Assembly: GCF_037176765.1 (NCBI RefSeq)
Contig: NC_090023.1
Span: forward strand, 170,049,506 to 170,113,505
Direction: 5' to 3'
DNA: 64,000 nucleotides
DNA from: Anolis sagrei
Lineage: Eukaryota; Chordata; Lepidosauria; Squamata; Anolidae
In this document: positions 11,048 to 21,495 of the stretch, one piece after another
How positions within the stretch are numbered: the stretch's first letter is position 1
Layout: every line of letters begins with the position of its first letter
The notes under the pieces: generated by a model
What the model was told of the DNA's origin: nothing
The model's database searches: none
Seen by the model: only the letters and a program-made list of their open reading frames with translations
Made by a program: the position numbers and the translations under genes

Positions 11048-11370
11048 AGGTGGCGCAGTGGGTTAAAGCACTGAGCTGCTGAGCTTGTTGATCGAAAGGT
11101 CGCAGGTTCGATTCCGGGGAGCGGCGTGAGCTTCCGCTGTCAGCCCTAGCTTCTGCCAACCTAGCAGTTCGAAAACATGCAAATGTGAGTAGATCAATAG
11201 GTACCGCTCCGGCAGGAAGGTAACGGCGCTCCATGCAGTCATGCTGGCCACATGACCTTGGAGGTGTCTACGGACAACGCTGACTCTTCGGCTTAGAAAT
11301 GGAAATGAGCACCACACCCCAGAGTCAGACATGACTGGACTTAACGTCAGGGGACTACCTTTACCTTTTT
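11048..11370 (+). mobile_element. Sauria-type SINE
   Basis: The tRNA-like head has A-box 'ggcgcagtgggtt' and B-box 'ggttcgattcc', then a body, then a tail 'gactacctttacctttt' resembling the BovB 3' end. This is the structure of Sauria SINEs, mobilised by BovB. A minus-strand copy is at 63042-63368. Confidence 0.85.
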
Positions 11371-11814
11371 AATGACATGCTTCATCCGCAAACAGATGGT
11401 AACAAATGTGAGTTGGAAAATATCTAGGTCACATTTTTCACATATGCTTTACATGAAAAGATGTAGGGCCCATGTACATGGGTCACATACTTTTGAGCTG
11501 GTCCAGAAGGCTACTCTGGATCAAAATACTGTAGATCAGTACTAGGGAAGTCTGCATGGCCAGAGGGTGTCCACACTATGAAACACTGAGTCGGTTTGGC
11601 ACCACTAGATGGCCATAGGGTATGAAATAGATAGTGATCATCACTTGTCACTTGTCACTTGTCACATGTGCTGGCACTAGTTGGAACACCAGAGCAATGC
11701 AAGAGGGGGGAAAGGAGGAATCCCCTGTCTCCGAGCCCCTCAAACCTGAGGGAACTGAGAAGGCCATGTAAACAGAGGCAACCAATTCTAAATCAGACTC
11801 ATCCCAACTGTTGT
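11371..11814. other. No recognisable feature
   Basis: No convincing gene. There is a small repeat of 'gtcacttgtcacttgtcac' near 11645. Confidence 0.4.
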
Positions 11815-12074
11815 TGGAGCCCCCAGTGGCGCAGTGGGTTAAACAGGACTGAAGACCGACAGGTCACAGGTTCAAATCTGGGGAGAGGCCGATGAGCTCC
11901 CTCTATCAGCTCTAGCTCCTCATGCAGGGACATGAGAGAAGCCTCCCACAAGGATGATAAAAACATCAAATCATCCGGGCGTCCCCTGGGCAACGTCCTT
12001 GCAGACAGCCAATTCTCTCACACCAGAAGCAACTTGCAGTTTCTCAAGTTGCTCCTGACAGGATAAAAAAAAAT
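11815..12074 (+). mobile_element. tRNA-derived SINE, 'TTGCTCCTGACA' tail type
   Basis: tRNA-like head (ggcgcagtgggttaaac, then ggttcaaatc), a body with 'cagccaattctctcacacc', and a tail 'gttgctcctgacaggat' plus A-run. The tail resembles the end of the LINE at 47110-47665. A minus-strand full copy is at 60372-60640. Confidence 0.8.
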
Positions 12075-12419
12075 CCCAACTGTTTATACGTGCCAAAAAT
12101 GTGGATGAGCTCTGGAAAGTCAGGGAAGCTTTGGAGCAACCCCCAACTTTAGGTAACATTGGACAAGATTGCATTAAGGCAAATCAGCTTCCTACATCAT
12201 GTGTATGCCATGAAGCCTATTCACCTCCCAACTCATATGACCTGTGTAGATATATCCATGGATTTTCTTTTGAAGTATTACATCCCAATTTGTTGAAAAT
12301 ATTACCGAGAACTTATCTGAGGACAAAACTTAATTACTATATTTCTCAGAAATTTGTCTATAAGAATAGACAATGCAATCTAGTGCATTCTGCTAGAATA
12401 ATGAAGGCAGTATGGAAAC
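12075..12419. other. No recognisable feature
   Basis: A 121-codon frame overlaps this stretch (12101-12466) but has no family match I know. It may be diverged L1 or chance. Confidence 0.3.
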
Positions 12420-12594
12420 TGAAGGAATGCAGAACAAAGAGGAGGATCAGGGCTTTCAAACTTTAAATTGTACTTTCTTGCATGCTTGGTTGAAAGACTG
12501 GATTGTCTTGATTAATAAGAGATTGCCAGAACTGGAAGGGCATGTCCTGAAGTTTGGGTGGCATGGATAATTATGGTATGATAATGCTAAAGAG

Positions 12595-13416
12595 GTTGGG
12601 GTAAAAATTGCTGGAAAAAACATTAACAACCTTAGATATGCAGATGACACCACTTTGATGGCTAAAAGAGAGGAGAAGCTGAGGAGCCTTCTAATCAAGG
12701 TGAAAGAAGAAAGTGCAAAAGCTGGGTTACAGCTAAACATTAAAAAAAACAAGATTATGGCAACAAGAATGATTGACAACTGGGAAATAGAGGGAGAAAA
12801 CATGGAAGCAGTGACAGACTTTGGATTTCTAGGTGCAAAGATTACTGCAGATGCAGACTGTGGCCAGGAAATCAGGAGACACTTACTTCTTAGGAGGAGA
12901 GCAATGTCCAATCTTGATAAAATAGTGAAGAGTAGAGACATCACACTGGCAACGAAACTCCGCATAGTTAAAGCAATGGTATTCCCCGTAGTAACTTACA
13001 GATGTGAGAACTGGACCATAGGGAAGGCTGAGTGAAGGAAGATAGATGCTTTTGAACTGTGGTGTTGAAGGAAAGTTCTGAGAGTGCCTTGGACCACGAG
13101 ATGATCTAACCAGTCCATGCTTCAGGAAATAAAGCCCGACTGCTCATTGGAGGGAAGGATAATAGAGGCAAAGATGAAGTATTTTGGCCACATAATGAGA
13201 AGACAAGAAAGCTTAGAGAAGACAATTATGATGGGGGGGGGGGAAGGAAGGAAAAAGGAAGAGGGGCCGAGCAAGGGCAAGATGGATGGATGGCATCCTT
13301 GAAGTGACTGGCTTGACCATGAAGGAGATGGGGGTGGTGACGGTCAACAGGAAGCTCTGGCGTGGGCTGGTCCATGAGGTCACGAAGAGTCGGAAACGAC
13401 TGAACGAATGAGCAAC
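12595..13416 (+). mobile_element. BovB (RTE) LINE 3' end
   Basis: It encodes the BovB ORF2 C-terminus (ADDTTLMAKREEKLRSLLIKVKEESAKAGLQLNIKK; then FLGAKITADADCGQEIRR and SRDITLATKLRIVKAMVFPVVTYRCENWTI). The end carries the 'gtccatgaggtcacgaagag' tail. It is flanked by a 12-bp duplication, AATGCTAAAGAG (12583-12594 and 13417-13428), showing 5'-truncated insertion into L1. A poly-G run near 13232 and later stops mark it as dead. Confidence 0.92.
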
Positions 13417-14129
13417 AATGCTAAAGAGAATGTAGATTTTATTATAATTTTGTGAGACATGGTTTGTTAAGACTACGAAAAAGATACAAACCAAAGTTAT
13501 ACTTTGAGGTGCCTTTACATGTTTCAACACAACAGACTTCTTATAGGAAGTAGCAAAGGAAAAAATAGTGACTTACCAAGATCTTTCGGAATTTGACCAA
13601 GGGTGATATTGAATGAGGTCAAATTAATGTCAGAGGGGCATCATTTTCAATAATATTCTTATAGACAAATATTTGAAAAATCAGAATTTTGGATATAATA
13701 TACAGGAGTGAAATTTACATAATGTTATGATCTTAAAGTGACTTCCTATTAAATGCATAATTGATATTTGACTTTCAGGAAAAAAAATGTCAAAACGCTC
13801 AAAGGAATTTCTAATATGTATTGGAAATGTATGCATGAGGTAGGCATGTTTTATCATATGTGGTGGTTTAGGGAAAGTTTGAGAAATTCCGGAGTCAAAT
13901 GCATAATATGATACAAAGGATTTTGAATGTTAATATTCAGTTGAAATCAGAATTGGATTGATGAATGATCAATTTGGGAAGAAACATGGAAGATTACCAT
14001 GATATATGACTAAGGCAGCAAGAGTAGAGTATGCATAGAAATGGAAAAATGCTCTGTTTCCAACAAATGAGAACTGGCTGTTGAAATTAGCCTATTCAAA
14101 ATGCACAAATTACACTGTTCAACGGAGAA

Positions 14130-14463
14130 AAAGTTGCGGGCCTGAAAATAGTTGTTCTTTTATGATTTTGGGGTGCTGAAAACAAAAATGACATTTTAAA
14201 ATGTATATTGGCTCTAGTTTTTATGATATAAGCAATCACGTGATCACGTATGGTTGAAAAAATGCATGTTGCGACTTACACTATGGAAGATTCTAGAAAG
14301 TTGCGGGCATGAAAATAGCTGTTCTTTTATGATTTTGGGGTGCTGAAAACGAAAATGACATTTAAAAATGCATATTGGCTCTAGTTTTTATGATATAAGC
14401 AATCACGTGATCACGTATGGTTGAAAAAATGCATGTTGCGACTTATGGAAGATTCTAGAATAT
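14130..14463 (+). repeat. Two tandem 167-bp repeats in CACTA-type element
   Basis: Unit 1 starts at 14130 and unit 2 at 14297, nearly identical. Each contains 'cacgtgatcacgt', a palindrome with an E-box core, and each is followed by alternating GAA/TTC triplets. Subterminal repeats are usual transposase-binding sites in CACTA elements; this pair could also work as an enhancer. Confidence 0.9.
14286..14298. promoter_or_regulatory. Short heat-shock element
   Basis: GAAgaTTCtaGAA: three alternating units at 5-bp spacing, at the end of tandem unit 1. It matches the HSF1 trimer site rule. Confidence 0.6.
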
Positions 14464-14471
14464 TCTAGAAA
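14447..14471. promoter_or_regulatory. Five-unit perfect heat-shock element
   Basis: GAA, TTC, GAA, TTC, GAA start at 14448, 14453, 14458, 14463 and 14468, each separated by two bases. This is a perfect five-unit HSE as found in hsp70 promoters. A TATA box follows 47 bp downstream. Confidence 0.75.
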
Positions 14472-14517
14472 GTTTGATGACGCAGTATTAGTGCCGTGTG
14501 CAAAAGCCAGAAAGTCC

Positions 14518-14524
14518 TATATAA
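14518..14524 (+). promoter_or_regulatory. TATA box of transposon promoter
   Basis: TATATAAGG at a spacing from the heat-shock element that resembles hsp70 genes. Transcription would begin near 14548, in 'gagggtcagtcagttg', ahead of the ATG at 14615. Confidence 0.6.
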
Positions 14525-14614
14525 GGCCAGACTTTTGAACGGTGAGGGTCAGTCAGTTGAAGACTGAGACAGTATCGTTAAACATCGTTTTACGTGGTTC
14601 TTTTTACTGTAGTT

Positions 14615-14710
14615 ATGCCTCGCACGTGTGTAAATAAAGCACTATGGAAAAAAGATATCAAGGCCAATGGACTCCGTCAATGCTGTCAGACTACTGCTGG
14701 AGCATTGTAA
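14615..14710 (+). CDS. 31-codon frame downstream of transposon promoter
   Basis: This is the first ATG after the predicted start site. It encodes MPRTCVNKALWKKDIKANGL and 11 more residues. The opening MPR-x(2)-V-x-K with a Trp slightly resembles the N-terminus of psq-type helix-turn-helix proteins, but this is weak. It may be the remnant start of a lost transposase frame. Confidence 0.25.
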   Translation: MPRTCVNKALWKKDIKANGLRQCCQTTAGAL

Positions 14711-15474
14711 GAGACAATCCTTTCCTTGAATACAAAAGAAAAGTCAAGAGAAGCAAACAGGATATAAACTAAAGTCACGATTAAAGCGACATTTAAACTT
14801 TCAGACTTTTCAACTGCATTAGGCCTACTAATATAGTTTCTTGCTGCACAAACATAAACAGTAGACTAACTAAATAAATATTTCTCATGTATAAACTATT
14901 GACAATATAATTTGACTAAAATTTAGTAAATATTCACAGTTTATATACATGCAGTAAGGTTAGGCGCATTATCATAATATTAACGAATTACCTATTTGTG
15001 GAGAAAATTGAAATAGCTGTTGCATAAAAACCAGAGCCAATTAACACATTTAATTATTATATTTGAATTCAGCATGTTAAATTTATTAAGAAACAGCACA
15101 TTTTGTTTCCGAAACTGAGAAAAACTGAAAATTTGTAGAACAGTGTTATCAACACTACTTAGAGGGAAAAGTCATTAACAACATTTTCAAAAGCCTGACA
15201 CATCTTTGGCTGATGTTTTATAGAAAAAGAGAATAATATGTTAACTGTAGGTTTTTATAATTGACAGGTTTGATTGAGCTGAAGAAGTATATAAGCAATA
15301 CTTATAGCCGGAGAGGTTACTTTATTCAGTAAGATGTAGAAACATAATTAGACAGTAAGAAAACAAATGGAAATGCCTTTATTTCTGTTCTTTGTTCTTT
15401 TTTCTATTACTTGTTTGTTTTTTCTGTTTTTATTGTACTGGGAAATATCTATTAAAATATTATTTTAAAAAATA

Positions 15475-15770
15475 ATAATTTATTATTTATTTATTTCAAA
15501 CACTTTTACCCTTCTCAACCCCTGGGGGAACTCAGGGCAGCTTCCAATTGACACAATTCGATGCCGCATAATAAAATACAAAATAGCAATAATTATAATA
15601 GTTAGAAGCATAAAACATTGAAACATTAAACATTAAAACAATATACTAACAGTCCACTAAGCTATTACCAGTCTGGTGGCCATTTATCTAGCCATATACT
15701 ATGATTGAGTACTCCATTTAACTTATCCATAATCCATTTCCAAGCCATTGTCAACATTGTCAAATTGTCA
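15475..15770 (-). mobile_element. L2-clade LINE 3' tail fragment
   Basis: The plus strand begins with ATTT repeats and 'cccttctcaacccctggggg', the reverse of an L2 3' terminus. Only UTR-like sequence remains. Confidence 0.6.
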
Positions 15771-16620
15771 TTATTTATTTATTTATTTATTTCGAGCATT
15801 TCTACGCCGCCCTTCTCAACCCCCGAAGGGGGACTCAGGGCAGCTTACAAAAGGCACAATTCGATGCCAGCAATACACATAGTAAGATAAAATACATAGC
15901 AGCAACAATTATAAAATAATTAAAAGAATCCAGTTATACATACAACTAATAAAAACCAATCTAGTGATCAACGTTCGCCAAGCTCAAAATCCGTACGTTC
16001 ATTCAGCATTGTCATAATCCTATCCAATTCTAGTCGTCACTGTCCTTTGTCTGCCAGATTACCCAAAGGCCTGGTTCCATATCCATGTTTTTAGTTTCCT
16101 TCTGAAAGAGAGGAGGGATGTCGATGACCTAATTTGCCCGGGAAGCGAATTCCACAGGCGAGGGGCCACCACCGAGAAGGCCCTGCTCCTCGTCCCCACC
16201 AACCTCACTTGTAATAAATGTGGGGCCGAGAGCAGGGCCTCCTCAGAAGATCTTAAACTCTGAGGTGGGACGTAGAAGGAGATGCGTTCGGACAGGTACA
16301 CTGGGCCGGAGCCGTATAGGGTTTTGTAGATCAAAACCAGCACTTTGAATGGTGCTCGGAACTGGATCGGCAGCCAGTGGAGCTGACATAACAGAGGGGT
16401 GGTATGTTCCCTGTATGATGCTTTGGTGAGTATTCTGGCCGCCGCCCATTGGCCTAACTGAAGTTTCTAAACAGTCTTCAAAGGCAACCCCACATAGAGT
16501 GCGTTGCAGTAATCTATTTGGGATGTAACAAGAGCGTGGACCACTGTGGCCAGATCTGACTTCCCAAGGTACGGACGCAACTGGTACGCAAGTTTTAATT
16601 GTGCAAAATTTAATTTCCTC
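15771..16620 (-). mobile_element. L2-clade LINE 3' end
   Basis: The minus-strand frame 16059-16343 encodes SGPVYLSERISFYVPPQSLRSSEEALLSAP and RSRAFSVVAPRLWNSLPGQIRSS, the L2 C-terminus. Its tail is the (ATTT)n block at 15771. Beyond about 16440 the RT-end sequence continues with breaks. Confidence 0.85.
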
Positions 16621-16976
16621 CTAATAAGGGTAATGAAGTTTATATCTGGGGAAAATCACAACCACTGCATTGATGGAGTTGATAGTGTTGCCAAAGATTA
16701 TCAGCTACATACCACACCTCTATCACAAGAAATATAATGTGCAGATTTGATAAATGTGGATTTGATATGAATATGTGTGGATTTGAATGAAATTAAATGA
16801 AAGGAATGAATGAATGAGACCTAATAATTTTGCAGACACCATTCCTGCAATGACAAAATCATTAACTACCTACTTACTGGACTGTAATTAAAACTTGCTA
16901 ATGAGAACTGAAATGGTAAACTGCTGATACTGATAAGAACAGTGACAGTGATAAGATAAATGTATATACGAGGGGT
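16621..16976. other. No recognisable feature
   Basis: AT-rich; no gene or named repeat. There is a (GAAT)n-like run near 16790-16815. Confidence 0.4.
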
Positions 16977-16978
16977 AT

Positions 16979-17557
16979 TTTTTAAGTAAAGTCCGTTTGA
17001 ACATAAGTACACAACGAAAGTTTATTTCAAAAAAGTAAATTTATTTTCAGAAAGTAAATACTTCACTCTATTTTTTGACATAGTTGCCAAGTTTGTTCAA
17101 ACACTTATCATACCTCTGAACCAATTTTAAAATGCCCTCTTCATAAAAACTTGCCGCCTGCTCCGATAACCAAGAGTTCACTGCCGTTTTCACGTCGTCG
17201 TCATCTTTGTAACATTGTCACGGCGATCTTTGAATTGTCGTACCCACTTACGCACTTTGCTTTCACTCATAACAGTATCACCGTACACTTCACAAATCTG
17301 TCGATGAATTTATGCAGCAGGCAGGTTCCTTGCTGGCAAAAACCGTATCACTGAGCGAACCTCACATGCGGAGGGTGAGTTGAGAGTCTTAAACATTTTA
17401 AAGCACAGAACAGAACCGTACAGGTTAGCTACAGAGCGGAAACTGAGCACAGTTGTTCCCGAGGCATGCCGGTACACGACGCACTCGCTCGTTGCGGTAT
17501 ACGCGCAAACTACTAGTGTCTACAACAAAGCGGACCTTACTTTAAAAATACCCCTCG
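16979..17557 (-). mobile_element. Internally deleted mariner element
   Basis: Inverted ends CGAGGGGTATTTTTTAAGTA and TACTTTAAAAATACCCCTCG are bounded by TA. The minus strand keeps two transposase pieces: an N-terminal helix-turn-helix part (DTVMSESKVRKWVRQFKDRR) and the C-terminal end (FRGMISV near TNLATMSKNRVKYLL). The catalytic DDD core between them is gone, so it is non-autonomous. Confidence 0.85.
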
Positions 17558-17559
17558 TA

Positions 17560-18060
17560 CATCTGTTTACATCTATCAACGTTTGCTGACTAGAAACTGA
17601 ATTAACTCTAAAGGAAATGTTTAATCTGTTTACATTAGTCAAAGACAATGCTCTTTCAAGTCAAACCCAGAACACAATGGTTCGTTACCTGAAGACAAGC
17701 ATGTATGTAAGGAGGTGAATACTAAAGATATTTTGCCCAAACAGCACTGGAGGGCGCTCTAACACCAGGTAATGGTCACTCATCCATATTCTGTAGGAAG
17801 TTTGTTTTTTTGGCTTCAAATTGCAGGGGAAAAATATCTGTTTTTAAGCACTATGTGACTAAACACACCATTTGAAAAGATATTTCTAATTGGTGTCTAT
17901 TAAACTGCTCTGTAGCAAAGCATAGGCTTTATGTACATGAGGCCCTGAGGCTTACTGTCTGATAAATTCATTTAACAAAAGTCAATCCTGGAAAATGATG
18001 ATACTGAAATATATCACAATGCACTGAATTCCACTTGGGGAGAAAGAATATAAGAGTCCA
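17560..18060. other. No recognisable feature
   Basis: Unique AT-rich sequence; no gene seen. Confidence 0.4.
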
Positions 18061-18063
18061 CAG

Positions 18064-18159
18064 CAGGCATGGGCAATTCCTACCGGCTGTTAGGAATTGT
18101 GGGAGTGGTAGTCCAAAATAGCTGGAAGGTCTGAATTGGACCGTGCCTGGTCTACAGTC
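18064..18159. mobile_element. Small hAT MITE
   Basis: 96 bp starting CAGGCATGGGCAA and ending ACCGTGCCTG, with a near-palindromic interior (aattcctaccggctg / gaattgtgggag). The 8-bp flanks GTCCACAG and GTCTACAG differ at one base. Confidence 0.7.
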
Positions 18160-18179
18160 TTCCCTGCATCCCTCTTGTC

Positions 18180-18198
18180 TTCTTCTTCTTCTTCTTAA

Positions 18199-18235
<37 letters not shown>

Positions 18236-19500
18236 TGAAACACAAGATGGGTCCACAGCAGACAAGATCACTCTGTTGGTTGTTGTATTGGATCACACGT
18301 CAGACACTTTCCAAGTGTCTAGGATTGTGTGATGTATCGGCGAATAATGCATGCAGATCCCAGTAAGGTGGCCTTCTGCAGCTGAAGGATGGTAATTTTG
18401 TCAGCGCCAATTGTGTTTAAGTGCAGGCCAAGGTCTTTAGGCACTGCACCCGGTGTGCCAATCACCACTGGGATCACCTTGACTGGCTTATTATTATTAT
18501 TATGATTAATGATAATAATGATGATGATGATTTATAATAATATTATAATAATATATTATTATATAATATAATTATATATATTATATAATAATATAATATA
18601 ATATTATTATATTATATATTATTATTATTTGAAACACAACAAGATGGGTCCACAGCAGACAAGATCACTCTGCTGGCTGTTGTATTGGATCACACGTCGG
18701 ACACTTCCCAAGTATCTAGGACAGTGTGATGTACCAGCGAACAATGGATGCAGATCCCAGTAAGGTGGCCTTTTGCAGCTGCCAGATGGTAATTTTGTCA
18801 GCGCCAATTGTGTTTAAGTGCAGGCGAAGGTCTTTAGGCACTGCACCTGGTGTGCTGATCACCACTAGGACCACCTTGACTGGCTTATTATTATTATGAT
18901 TAATGATAATAATAATAATAATGATTGATAATATTATAATATATTATTATATTATATAATTATACATATTATGTATAATATAATAATATTATATTATATA
19001 ATAATATAATATTATTATATGATATATTATTATTATTTGAAACACAACAAGATGAGTCCACAGCAGACAAGATCACTCTGCTGGCTGTTGTATTGGATCA
19101 CACGTCGGACACTTCCCAAGTGTCTGGGACTGTGTGATGTATCGGCGAATTATGCCTGCAGATCTCAGTAAGGTGGCCTTCCGCAACTGGCAGACGGTAA
19201 TTTTGTCAGCCCTGACTGTGTTCAAGTGCAGGCCAAGGTCTTTAGGCACTGTACCCAGTGTGCCGATCACCACTGGGACCACCTTGACTGGCTTGTGCCA
19301 GAGTCTTTGCAGTTCGATCTTTAAATCCTCATATCACGTCAGCTTTTCCAGCTGTTTCTCTTCAATCCTGCTGTCTCCTGGGATTGCAACATTGACAATC
19401 CATACTTTGCACCTATTATGTTTAAGTGCAGGCCAAGGTCTTTCGGCACTGCACCCAGTGTGCTGATCACCACTGGGACCACCTTTACTGGCGTATTATT
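18180..19500 (-). mobile_element. Tandem array of a LINE 3' end (possibly R4-like)
   Basis: Three copies, at about 18238-18490, 18628-18890 and 19037-19410, repeat at roughly 400 bp, each followed on its minus-strand 3' side by (TTA)n or AT-rich microsatellite. A fourth partial copy lies at 19415-19490. The longest copy encodes on the minus strand VWIVNVAIPGDSRIEEKQLE, then VVPVVIGTLGTVPKDLGLHL and ITVCQLRKATLLRSAGIIRR. Such a segment lies behind the RT of some vertebrate non-LTR elements; the clade name is uncertain. Confidence 0.6.
18530..18627. repeat. AT-rich microsatellite
   Basis: Mixed ATT/TATA/AAT units between array copies; a similar block lies at 18900-19036. Confidence 0.9.
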
Positions 19501-19504
19501 GTGA

Positions 19505-19605
19505 AGAAGAAGAATATAATTATAAATAATATAATCATATTATTATATATAATATATAATCATGTTATTATATATAATATATAATGTAATTATATATCTA
19601 TTATA
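19505..19605. repeat. AT-rich microsatellite
   Basis: TATATAAT-type repeats directly before the Helitron start. Confidence 0.9.
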
Positions 19606-21346
19606 TCTATATAAATAAAAATGTAATGTTCGTTTGTGGGATGAACAGAACTCAAAAACCACTGGACGAATTGACACCAAATTTGGACACGAGACACGTA
19701 TCAGGCCAACAAGTGACCGTCACTCATAAAAACACTGAAAAACACAGCAGAAGAGACTTAAAAAGCAAAAAAAAAACCCATTACAACACATGCACAAAAA
19801 CACACATATATACACAAACACATATACATACACGTATATTCATATAAACACACAAAATACATATACAGAAAGGAGGGAGGAAGGAGAGAAGGAAAGAAAG
19901 AAGGGTAGAGAAGGAAGGAAGGAGAGAAAGAAGCAAAGGAAGGTAGAGAAGGAACGAGGGAGAGGAGAAGGGAAAGAAGGAGGGAAGGAGAGAAGGAAGG
20001 AAACAAAGAAGAGTAGAGAAGGAGGGGGAGAAAGAGGGAAGGAGAGAAGGAAGGAAAGAAAGAAGGGTAGAGAAGGAAGGAAGGAGAGAAAGGGGGAGAA
20101 AGAGGGAGAGAAGGAAAGAAAGGTAGGGAAGGAAGGAGAGAAGAAGGAAGAGAAAGAGGGAAAGAAGGAGAAAAAGAAGGAGGGAAGGAGGAAAGGAAGA
20201 AAAGAAGGGTAGAGAAGGAAGGAAGGAGAGAAGGGGGAGAAAGAGGGAGAGAAGGAAAGAAAGAAAGGTAGGGAAGGAAGGAAGGAGAGAAGAAGGGAGA
20301 GAAAGAGGGAAAGAAGGAGAGAAAGAAGGAGGGAAGGAGAGAAGTAAGGAAACAAAGAAGAGTAGAGAAGGGGGGAGAAAGAGGGAAAGAGAGGAGGAAG
20401 GAAAGAAAGAAGTGTAGAGAAGGAAGGAAGGAGAGAAAGGGGGAGAAAGAGGGAGAGAAGGAAAGAAAGAAAGGTAGGGAAGGAAGGAGAGAACAAGGAA
20501 GAGAAAGAGGCAAAGAAGGAGAGAAAGAAGGAGGGAAGGAAGGAAAGAAGGGTAGAGAAGGAAGGAGAGAAAGGGGGAGAAAGAGGGAGAGAAGGAAAGA
20601 AAGAAAGGTAGGGAAGGAAGAAGAAGGGAGAGAAAGAGGGAAAGGAGGAGAGAAAGAAGGAGAGAAGGAAGGAAACAAAGAAGAGTAGAGAAGGAGGGGG
20701 AGAAAGAGGGAAAGAAAGGAGGAAGGAAAGAAAGAAGGGTAGAGAAGGAAGGAAGGAGAGAAAGATGGAGAAAGAGGGAGAGAAGGAAAGAAAGAAAGGT
20801 AGGGAAGGAAGGAAGGAAGGAAGGAAGGAAGGAAGGAAGGAAGGAGAGAACAAGGAAGAGAAAGAGGCAAAGAAGGAGAGAAAGAAGGAGGGAAGGAAGG
20901 AAAAAGGGTAGAGAAGGAAGGAAGGAGAGAAAGGGGGAGAAAGAGGGAGAGAAGGAAAGAAATAAAGGTAGGGAAGGAAGGAAGGAAGGAGAGAAGAAGG
21001 GAGAGAAAGAGGGAGAGAAGGAGAGAAAGAAGGAGGGAAGGAGAGAAGGAAGGAAAGAAAGAAAGGTAGGGAAGGAAGGAGAGAAGGGGGAGAGAATGAA
21101 ATAAAAAAAGTGAAAGAGGGAAGGAAGGAGAGAAGGAATGAAAGAGAGAAAGAAGGTGGGAAGGAAGGAAAGAAAGAGACAAGGAAGGATGGAACCAAAG
21201 AGCGAAGGAAGCGAGAAAAGAAACAGGTAAAGAAGGAAAAAGAAGGGAAAGAAAAAGAGAAGAGGAAGGAAAGAGGGAGGGAAGGAAGGAAGGAGAGAAA
21301 GAGGGAGGGAAGGTTGGCCACAGCAACGTGCGGCAGGTACAGCTAG
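19606..21346 (+). mobile_element. Helitron with expanded purine tract
   Basis: It starts TCTATATAAATAAAAATGTA and ends with a 'cagcaacgtgcggcaggt' hairpin-like motif followed by CTAG and T. Between the ends are about 250 bp of Helitron sequence and a 1.45-kb GGAA tract. No Rep/helicase frame is present. Copies at 58034 and 61399 share the same 3' end. Confidence 0.8.
19866..21312. repeat. (GGAA)n-like polypurine tract, about 1.45 kb
   Basis: Nearly pure A/G on the plus strand with higher-order units of about 130-300 bp (recurring 'aagaagggtagagaaggaag' and 'gagaaagagggagagaagg' blocks). Frames of 522 and 493 codons on the minus strand are repeat artefacts. Confidence 0.95.
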
Positions 21347-21349
21347 TAA

Positions 21350-21495
21350 TTATATATATTATAAATATAATATAATATAATATAATATAATATAATATAA
21401 TATAATATAATATAATATAATATAATATAATATAATATAATATAATATAATATTATATTATATTATATTATATTATATTATATTATATTATATAT
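21350..21495. repeat. (TATAA)n microsatellite
   Basis: An array of TATAA/TATTA pentamers right after the Helitron end. Confidence 0.95.

Larger units (their letters stand above)
14113..15145 (+). mobile_element. CACTA-type DNA transposon with internal promoter
   Basis: Termini are CACTGTTCAAC and, reversed, CACTGTTCTAC. They are flanked by the 3-bp duplication TTA (14110-14112 and 15146-15148), and L1 sequence resumes on either side. CACTG ends plus a 3-bp duplication suit the CACTA/Mirage/Chapaev group. The left third holds two 167-bp tandem repeats, heat-shock-element arrays, a TATA box and a short frame; the rest is AT-rich with no transposase. It is probably a deletion derivative of an autonomous element. 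Confidence 0.75.
12420..15470 (+). mobile_element. L1 LINE 3' part, split by BovB and a CACTA-type element
   Basis: Three collinear pieces (12420-12594, 13429-14112, 15146-15470) encode in order the L1 ORF2 C-terminal region: LHAWLKDWIVLINKRLPELEGH, RHGLLRLRKRYKPKLYFEVPL, KWKNALLPTNENWLLKLAY. A 3' UTR ending in a T-rich stretch and A-rich tail follows. Many stops are present, so the element is dead. It was host to a BovB (12595-13416) and a DNA transposon (14113-15145). Confidence 0.75.

Noticed and set aside
11048-11120. tRNA gene
   Set aside because: A- and B-boxes belong to a Sauria SINE head with no cloverleaf; the same holds at 11815, 33540, 56006, 60600 and 63300.
12101-12466. 121-codon frame as a gene
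   Set aside because: No recognisable family, no splice or promoter support, and it runs into a dead L1.
18238-19410. CRISPR-like array
   Set aside because: Repeats are 250 bp with microsatellite spacers and encode a LINE segment; the genome is a vertebrate.
19758-21326. 522- and 493-codon minus-strand frames
   Set aside because: Translation of a (GGAA)n tract; open only because the repeat has no stop codons.
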